This document shows, piece after piece, positions 6,529 through 10,544 of a stretch of DNA of 10,544 nucleotides; the first letter of the stretch is position 1; each line of letters opens with the position of its first letter. The stretch covers positions 1 to 10,544 of the forward strand of contig JAFSFN010000233.1 in NCBI GenBank assembly GCA_017435185.1. The letters are read 5' to 3'. Source of the DNA: Clostridia bacterium. GTDB taxonomy: Bacteria > Bacillota > Clostridia > Christensenellales > CAG-138. The position numbers and the translations under genes are program-made. Under the pieces are notes generated by a model. That model saw only the letters and a program-made list of their open reading frames with translations. It did no database searches and was not told the DNA's origin.

Positions 6529-7821
6529 TCAGATATCTCGTTCGCACATTTCTTCGTATGTCTCTCGTCTGACTGCAAGACGCGCCTCACCGTTTTTGAC
6601 AAAGACCATAGCAGGTCTGGGAATTCTGTTGTAATTGCTTGCCATTGAGTAATTGTATGCGCCCGTTGATGTTACTGCAAGTATATCTCCTGCATGAACT
6701 TCACTCAGTTCCACGCCCTCACCAAGCATATCCCCCGATTCACAGCACTTACCGCATACAGTAACAATATTATCCTTCTTTTTATCTGCGCGATTTGCAA
6801 TTATAAATGTATACTTTGAACCATAGAGCATATATCTCGGATTATCCGTCATACCGCCGTCAACAGAGACATATGTTCTGATATTCGGTATTTCCTTAAC
6901 ACTGCCCACTGTATAAAGCGTTGTTCCGGCAGGGCCGGCTATAGATCTACCCGGTTCAAAGCCCAAATGTATGAGCTTCTTTCCGACTTTTTCCCTATGT
7001 GCTTTCACATATGTCAATACCGGCCTTAATATTTCATCATACGAAAGAGGCTTGTCCTCCTCCGTATACTTTATTCCAAACCCGCCGCCAAGCACAAGAT
7101 CGGTAAAGAAGCAAGCTGTCCTTGCTTCTGTTTCATCAATAAAATCAAGCATTACCCTTGCCGCCTCAACAAAAGGCTCCTGTTCAAATATCTGTGAGCC
7201 GATATGACAATGAAACCCTGCAATCTGTATATTCTCAAGAGTTAATGCAAAATCAGTTATATCATCAGCTGCACCTGTCTGTATAGCAGAACCGAACTTT
7301 GAATCTATCTGACCGGTTTTAACAAAACTGTGCGTATGTGCGTCAACACCCGGGGTTATGCGCAGAAGCACTTTCTGCACTTTCCCAAGCTCGTCTGCAA
7401 TCTTATCGATGCGTATGAGTTCTTCCTTATTGTCCACAACAAATCTGCCGACACCGAAGGATATTCCCATTCTTATCTCCTCGTCGGTCTTGTTGTTACC
7501 GTGATAATTCACCTTTTCCATTGGAAATGAAGCTGCTTTTGCGGTGCAAAGTTCACCGCCGGAGACCGCATCAAGCCCCAGGCCTTCAGAATCTATTATC
7601 CTGCACATTTCCTTTATGCACAGCGCTTTTGAAGCATATGTTATAAGCCCATTTGACTCATAATATTTATCAAGAGCACCCTTAAGCTCTCGACAGCTTG
7701 CGCGAACAACATCCTCACTCATAACATAGAGAGGAGTCGAATATTCCTTTGCAAGCTCTACACTGTCAGCTCCTGAAATATACAAATGTCCATTCTTTAT
7801 TTCATAATCGCCGTAGGTCAT
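6529..7821 (-). CDS. lysA: Diaminopimelate decarboxylase LysA
   Basis: LysA converts meso-diaminopimelate to L-lysine and CO2 with pyridoxal phosphate, the last step of lysine synthesis, in the cytoplasm. The 430-residue length is normal. Visible features of the fold III decarboxylase family: the PLP lysine in TYASKA (Lys65), HCHIGSQ (204-210), the glycine loop GGGFGI (245-250), EPGRSI (289-294) for phosphate binding, DGGMTDNPRY (321-330), the catalytic CESGD (360-364, Cys360) and GAYNYSMASNYN (387-398), which contributes the second half of the active site. The start is ATG 7821, with a GGCGGT ribosome site about 6 nt upstream. Arginine or ornithine decarboxylases share the fold, but CESGD and the C-terminal tyrosine motif favour LysA. 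No lysine riboswitch is visible in the short leader. Confidence 0.96.
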   Translation of the reverse strand: MTYGDYEIKNGHLYISGADSVELAKEYSTPLYVMSEDVVRASCRELKGALDKYYESNGLITYASKALCIKEMCRIIDSEGLGLDAVSGGELCTAKAASFPMEKVNYHGNNKTDEEIRMGISFGVGRFVVDNKEELIRIDKIADELGKVQKVLLRITPGVDAHTHSFVKTGQIDSKFGSAIQTGAADDITDFALTLENIQIAGFHCHIGSQIFEQEPFVEAARVMLDFIDETEARTACFFTDLVLGGGFGIKYTEEDKPLSYDEILRPVLTYVKAHREKVGKKLIHLGFEPGRSIAGPAGTTLYTVGSVKEIPNIRTYVSVDGGMTDNPRYMLYGSKYTFIIANRADKKKDNIVTVCGKCCESGDMLGEGVELSEVHAGDILAVTSTGAYNYSMASNYNRIPRPAMVFVKNGEARLAVRRETYEEMCERDI

Positions 7822-7851
7822 AAAAATACCGCCTTAATATGATTCTATACC

Positions 7852-7879
7852 ATTATAAGTATACATTGTTTTACACCAA
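7852..7879 (-). promoter_or_regulatory. Probable promoter of the lysA unit
   Basis: On the minus strand TTGGTG (7879-7874), a 16-bp spacer and a perfect TATAAT (7857-7852) lie between the terminator of the upstream ECF gene and the lysA start, predicting a leader of about 25 nt. The -35 box is weak (4 of 6). This makes lysA the first gene of a unit reaching at least to the methyltransferase gene. Confidence 0.65.
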
Positions 7880-7895
7880 AAAAATAGCCTTTTAA

Positions 7896-7932
7896 TACAA
7901 AAATATAAGCAGCCGCATTTTCACGACTGCTT
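7896..7932 (-). terminator. Intrinsic terminator after the ECF S-component gene
   Basis: On the minus strand AAGCAGTCG, loop TGAAAATG and CGGCTGCTT form a 9-bp stem (7907-7932) with one G-U pair, followed by ATATTTTTGT. It lies 7 bp past the stop codon at 7940 and separates the vitamin-transport genes from lysA. Confidence 0.8.
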
Positions 7933-7939
7933 CTCAGTT

Positions 7940-8464
7940 TCAAATTGGCAAATCCGTTTTTCTTTGCAAATATGCAGTTAAAAGCGGTATGAACAGCAAT
8001 TGCAGAATCATTCCCGGAACTGCATTTACAAATGCATTGTTTATAAATATCGTAAATGTAAAAGGTGCTCCTGCACTATCCAGTGCAAGCATCAAAAAGC
8101 GTACTGTGCCCCAAACAACACGACCCAAAAGCATTGACAAAATCAGTGAAATATAATAATAGGGGAGTTTTTTGGGGAACATCTTAAAAAATATGCCAAG
8201 AAAGAATCCATATGCCGCAAGTTCAAACGCCATACCCACAGCATTCGGATACATTACAGGCAAGAAAAACATTGTACTTCTCAAAAGCGGAGTTATAAAG
8301 CCGACTATTGCCGCTGTCGTGCCACCGCATACAACTGCACATACCATTATTGGCAAATGCATAAGCAAAAATGCATTGCCTATCTGCGGTATCATCGTCA
8401 GGAACGGCAACACTATACCGAGCGCCGTGAACATACCGGCATAAACTGTTCTTCTGATACTCAT
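7940..8464 (-). CDS. ECF transporter S component, substrate unknown
   Basis: This small integral membrane protein (174 residues) is probably a substrate-binding S subunit of an energy-coupling factor vitamin or cofactor importer. It has about five to six hydrophobic segments and the family-typical N-terminus (RRTVYAGMFTALGIVLP), followed by MHLPIM, GFITPLLRS and YPNAVGMAFELAAYG, which recur in clostridial proteins of this group. The substrate cannot be read from the sequence; no EcfA, EcfA' or EcfT gene is in the window, so it likely shares a module made elsewhere. Choice of start is awkward: ATG 8464 is the natural N-terminus, but the strong GGGGAGG ends only 1 nt before it, while a TTG at 8479 would put that purine run inside the gene. 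The ribU-like stop is 16 bp upstream, so coupling by reinitiation is plausible. Confidence 0.82.
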   Translation of the reverse strand: MSIRRTVYAGMFTALGIVLPFLTMIPQIGNAFLLMHLPIMVCAVVCGGTTAAIVGFITPLLRSTMFFLPVMYPNAVGMAFELAAYGFFLGIFFKMFPKKLPYYYISLILSMLLGRVVWGTVRFLMLALDSAGAPFTFTIFINNAFVNAVPGMILQLLFIPLLTAYLQRKTDLPI

Positions 8465-8480
8465 TCCTCCCCAAAACAAC

Positions 8481-9032
8481 TCATATTCGCTTGAACAATC
8501 TGCTCAACGCCTTGTAAAGCACAAATGTCACTGTACAGTTTATAACAGCTTTTATTGCATTGAACGGAATTATTATCGGAACAAGCATTGCCTTTACCGC
8601 ATCAACAGGAACACCGTTGAAAAGCGGTGTCATTATAAGATTAAGAGGAATCATAAGAAGAATACTCACAAACGCACCGATGAGCAAACCTGCTACAGCA
8701 CCTTTACGCGTATGATTTTTTTTATATATAAGACCTGCCACTATAACCAGCCCGCCCGTTGCGATGAAATGCATAACAGCACCCACCCAGCCACTTGAAG
8801 CGGAAACAGAGATAGCCTGTATGACACATACTATAAGCGTTATTGCCAGCCCCACTAACGGACCGAACATAAATGTGCCTATAAGAATCGGCACATCTGC
8901 CATATCATATTCCAAATATGCGGCAGAGGGAAATATTGGAAAACGAACCAAATACATGAGCACAATGGAAAGTGCCGCAAGCATGGCTGCTTTCACCAAA
9001 GTATTTACGGTTATACTTGATTTTTTGTCCAT
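8481..9032 (-). CDS. ribU: Riboflavin ECF transporter S component, RibU-like
   Basis: RibU is the membrane subunit that captures riboflavin for an energy-coupling factor importer. The 183-residue protein has six predicted hydrophobic segments. It matches the RibU pattern: the loop after helix 1 with YLEYDMADVPILIGTFMFGP (39-58), the helix-3 region GLAITLIVCVIQ (61-72), a GWVGAVMHFIA segment (81-91) and the C-terminal IPFNAIKAVIN (155-165), which parallels the PFN-IK motif of RibU. ATG 9032 follows AAGGA closely (3 nt). The gene sits 18 bp after the hydrolase gene and just before another S component, so the three are likely cotranscribed. I looked for an FMN riboswitch upstream and saw none. 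Another vitamin is possible, but the motifs favour riboflavin. Confidence 0.85.
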   Translation of the reverse strand: MDKKSSITVNTLVKAAMLAALSIVLMYLVRFPIFPSAAYLEYDMADVPILIGTFMFGPLVGLAITLIVCVIQAISVSASSGWVGAVMHFIATGGLVIVAGLIYKKNHTRKGAVAGLLIGAFVSILLMIPLNLIMTPLFNGVPVDAVKAMLVPIIIPFNAIKAVINCTVTFVLYKALSRLFKRI

Positions 9033-9050
9033 TTTTCCTTTTCTCTCGTA

Positions 9051-10004
9051 TTATTCTATGTCAGGCATTATAACAGGAATATACTCAAGAGTTGCTGCAA
9101 CAACTCTGTCAGGTTTTTCTTCCTGGATTATGTGACCTGCATTTCTCACAATGCTCACGCTTGCATTCTTCAATGCGGCATGATATATCTCCACCGACTC
9201 ACGCGGACGCCACTTGTCTTCACTGCCCAAAAGTATCAATACTTCAGCATTCATTGTTCTAAACTTCTTTATAAGTGTCTCATCATCATAGCCCGAGAGT
9301 GATAATCTCAAAGCAAGCCTTGCATCAGGGTCGCTTATGGGGCCGTAATATTCTTTAACAAGCTCAGGAGTTATGTTTGTAAGGTCAAAGAATGCATCGG
9401 ACAATACATTTTCCACTGTTTTAACGCCAAACATGCGGCATGCAAAAACGCCAAGGAAAGGGCTGTCTATAAGTCTTATGGGAAGCGGCATTTCGGGAGT
9501 TACGCCGCCGGGACTTATGAGTATTATGCGGCCTATACGCTCAGGATTGGTAAACGCAAGACGCATAACATAAGCACTGCCCATAGAAAAAGCAAGGAAG
9601 TGTGAGGACTCTATGCCCATAGCGTCCATAAACAAGCGAATCATCTCCGCCTGTTCTTCTATCGTGTAATTAAACGAATAGGGTCTGTCAGAATAACCGT
9701 GACCAAGCAAGTCAACAGCGATAACACGATAATACTTGCTCAAATTCTCAAATATATTGCGCCATGTATAAAGTGACTGGCCCACGGTATGCACCAAAAT
9801 AAGAGGCTCACCATTGCCTTCTTCTATATAGTGCACCTTAACACGCTCTCCGCCTCTGGAAGAACGCCTGTCATCTTCATTCCTGCCTTTTTTTCTTGGA
9901 CGAGACAACTCGGCTTCATCATAATCGGTATTAAGAGTAATATCAACATAGCCGCCAATGTGTTCGGAATTTATGAACTTTTTCAACTCAAGCGATAAAC
10001 TCAC
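9051..10004 (-). CDS. Alpha/beta-hydrolase fold protein with N-terminal extension
   Basis: This is a putative cytoplasmic hydrolase or esterase with unknown substrate. From GTG 10004 (317 residues) the first 50 residues are an extension ending in a charged, probably disordered stretch (about 32-52, rich in R, K, E, D). The fold follows: oxyanion-loop strand LILVHTVGQS (68-77), DLLGHGYSDRP (98-108), nucleophile elbow AFSMG (138-142, Ser140) where the first Gly of GxSxG is Ala, acid LGSEDKWRP (259-267, Asp263) and NAGH (His291). The catalytic triad therefore looks intact. I prefer GTG 10004 because AAGGGGGT lies just upstream; a GTG at 10022 would add six residues but absorb that site. It is the first gene of the operon with two S components, which suggests but does not prove a link to cofactor uptake or salvage. 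Confidence 0.85.
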   Translation of the reverse strand: MSLSLELKKFINSEHIGGYVDITLNTDYDEAELSRPRKKGRNEDDRRSSRGGERVKVHYIEEGNGEPLILVHTVGQSLYTWRNIFENLSKYYRVIAVDLLGHGYSDRPYSFNYTIEEQAEMIRLFMDAMGIESSHFLAFSMGSAYVMRLAFTNPERIGRIILISPGGVTPEMPLPIRLIDSPFLGVFACRMFGVKTVENVLSDAFFDLTNITPELVKEYYGPISDPDARLALRLSLSGYDDETLIKKFRTMNAEVLILLGSEDKWRPRESVEIYHAALKNASVSIVRNAGHIIQEEKPDRVVAATLEYIPVIMPDIE

Positions 10005-10043
10005 CTGTGGACCCCCTTGCACATAAACAAATGATTGTTAATT

Positions 10044-10075
10044 CATAGTACATTTTTTAGCAAGCGTTTGCAAGC
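10044..10075 (-). promoter_or_regulatory. Probable promoter and cre-like operator of the hydrolase/ribU unit
   Basis: On the minus strand TTGCAA (10073-10068), a 17-bp spacer and TACTAT (10050-10045) form a moderate promoter. Within it, plus-strand positions 10058-10072 match 14 of 15 positions of the CcpA cre consensus WTGNAANCGNWNNCW (A instead of T at 10059). GCAAGC also occurs twice at a 10-bp step (10060, 10070). Binding by CcpA or another LacI-family repressor between or over the promoter boxes would block transcription. This is inference from sequence alone. Confidence 0.45.
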
Positions 10076-10299
10076 AAGAAACCCCGAAAACTGCCCATTT
10101 TTAGCTATATTTTACGGTTTGTTCATTATTGTCACTGTCGCACATTGACGAGTTTTTTTGTGGTATACAATATATGGTGTTTTTCGCTTTTTTGCGCATA
10201 TTTGTTGAATATCTAATATACCACATTTTATTAGCCTGTTTGCTACTTAGTATAATATACGCTGCTTTTAACAATAATTTATTTTTTATTTGGAAATAT

Positions 10300-10329
10300 T
10301 TGACAAACTTAACCTTCCGGTGTTATATT
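10300..10329 (+). promoter_or_regulatory. Probable promoter of the secreted-protein gene
   Basis: A perfect TTGACA (10300-10305), an 18-bp spacer and TATATT (10324-10329) with a TG extension (10321-10322) form a good vegetative promoter. It predicts a start near 10336 and a 5' leader of about 100 nt before the AGGAG at 10424-10428. The leader is T-rich and shows no strong hairpin. Confidence 0.7.
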
Positions 10330-10428
10330 TTAAGCACAAGATTTCGTTTTTGTTTTTAATCAACAGAATTTTGTTTGTTTTTGCCCTTTTTCAGAAATTA
10401 GCAACTTGAATCAATTATTTTACAGGAG

Positions 10429-10544
10429 ATGTTTTATGAAAAAATCGCTTTGAAATCCATTGCTTCGTTACTTGTATTATTTATGGGGCTATCATTTTTC
10501 GCAATAAAAACAGAAGGACTTGCTTCTTCATATTCTATTGATAC
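10429..10544 (+). CDS. N-terminus of a secreted or surface protein (3' partial; start region possibly frameshifted)
   Basis: The open frame from ATG 10429 to the window edge encodes a typical Sec signal peptide: basic start, hydrophobic core LLVLFMGLSFFAI and a probable cleavage region near GLASS. The mature part is outside the window, so the function is unknown. The start is odd. ATG 10429 directly abuts the ribosome site AGGAG (no spacer). ATG 10436 has an ideal 7-nt spacer but reads only M-K-K-S-L before a TGA. One extra A in the six-A run (10439-10444) would join ATG 10436 to the signal peptide as MKKIALKSIASLL, a textbook start. So the gene may carry a one-base deletion, a sequencing error, or a slippage-dependent on/off tract; otherwise the 10429 start is used poorly. 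Confidence 0.65.
   Translation, partial: MFYEKIALKSIASLLVLFMGLSFFAIKTEGLASSYSID

Larger units (their letters stand above)
10023..10428. other. Divergent intergenic region
   Basis: About 400 bp, AT-rich, with no convincing gene. It holds the cre-like operator and leftward promoter near 10045-10075, a 9-bp inverted repeat (TGTGGTATA at 10159-10167, TATACCACA at 10217-10225) with a 49-bp gap, and a rightward promoter at 10300-10329. I saw no riboswitch, tRNA or terminator here. A 76-codon frame starting with TTG at 10129 lacks a ribosome site and is not supported. Confidence 0.6.

Noticed and set aside
6459..6602. N-terminal extension of MurG by 48 residues into lysA
   Set aside because: The extension has no MurG similarity, overlaps lysA coding sequence, and ATG 6458 has a ribosome site and gives the canonical TGGGTAGH start.
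7822..7939. Lysine riboswitch (L box) before lysA
   Set aside because: Only 118 bp separate the genes, and these are filled by the upstream terminator and a promoter; there is no room or motif for an L box.
10005..10299. FMN riboswitch before the hydrolase/ribU unit
   Set aside because: None of the conserved G-rich FMN element segments is visible on the minus strand, and the likely leader is under 50 nt.
10129..10359. 76-codon plus-strand frame with hydrophobic residues
   Set aside because: It starts with TTG without a ribosome site, is composed of AT-rich low-complexity codons, and overlaps the probable promoter at 10300-10329.

Overview
The window looks like a chromosomal segment of a low-to-moderate GC Firmicute, probably a gut-type clostridial (Eubacteriales) bacterium. 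The reasons are protein flavour and layout: the three-protein Gram-positive phosphotyrosine module of polysaccharide export (CpsC/CpsD/CpsB type), Soj/Spo0J-type ParA/ParB with perfect Bacillus/Clostridium-type parS sites, the Firmicute 'HESD' form of MurG, and ECF-type vitamin transporter S components. I cannot name a species. I see no rRNA, tRNA, CRISPR array, insertion sequence or phage gene.

Layout. (1) Positions 2-2055, plus strand, hold the end of a polysaccharide gene cluster: a Wzz/CpsC-like membrane protein cut by the left edge, a bacterial tyrosine kinase (CpsD/YwqD type) and a PHP-family tyrosine phosphatase (CpsB/YwqE type). They end at a strong hairpin (2061-2094) that also serves the convergent parB. 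(2) Positions 2096-7821, minus strand, read lysA, murG, an RNA methyltransferase with an N-terminal HEAT-like domain, parA, parB. murG/methyltransferase overlap by 4 bp and parA/parB are 2 bp apart. lysA has its own promoter, and a further promoter precedes parA. Two identical 16-bp parS sites lie here, one just upstream of the parA promoter and one inside parA. (3) Positions 7940-10004, minus strand, read an alpha/beta hydrolase, a RibU-like riboflavin S component and a second ECF S component, ending at a hairpin. (4) Positions 10005-10428 are a 424-bp divergent intergenic region with a promoter on each side. A catabolite-repression-like (cre) operator sits in the leftward promoter. (5) From about 10430 a secreted-protein gene starts on the plus strand and runs off the window. 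Its best start (10436) hits a stop after five codons unless one A is added to a six-A run.

How the genes work together. The first group is the phospho-switch that sets export and chain length of capsule or exopolysaccharide. The second joins the last step of lysine/diaminopimelate synthesis, lipid II formation, an RNA modification enzyme and chromosome segregation. The third is vitamin uptake. No ECF energizing module (EcfA/A'/T) is present, so the S components probably share one encoded elsewhere.

The points most worth a second look are the paired parS sites, the A-tract at the start of the secreted gene, the HEAT plus THUMP-like plus methyltransferase architecture, and the cre-like site. 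I found no convincing sign of a wholly new multi-gene system.
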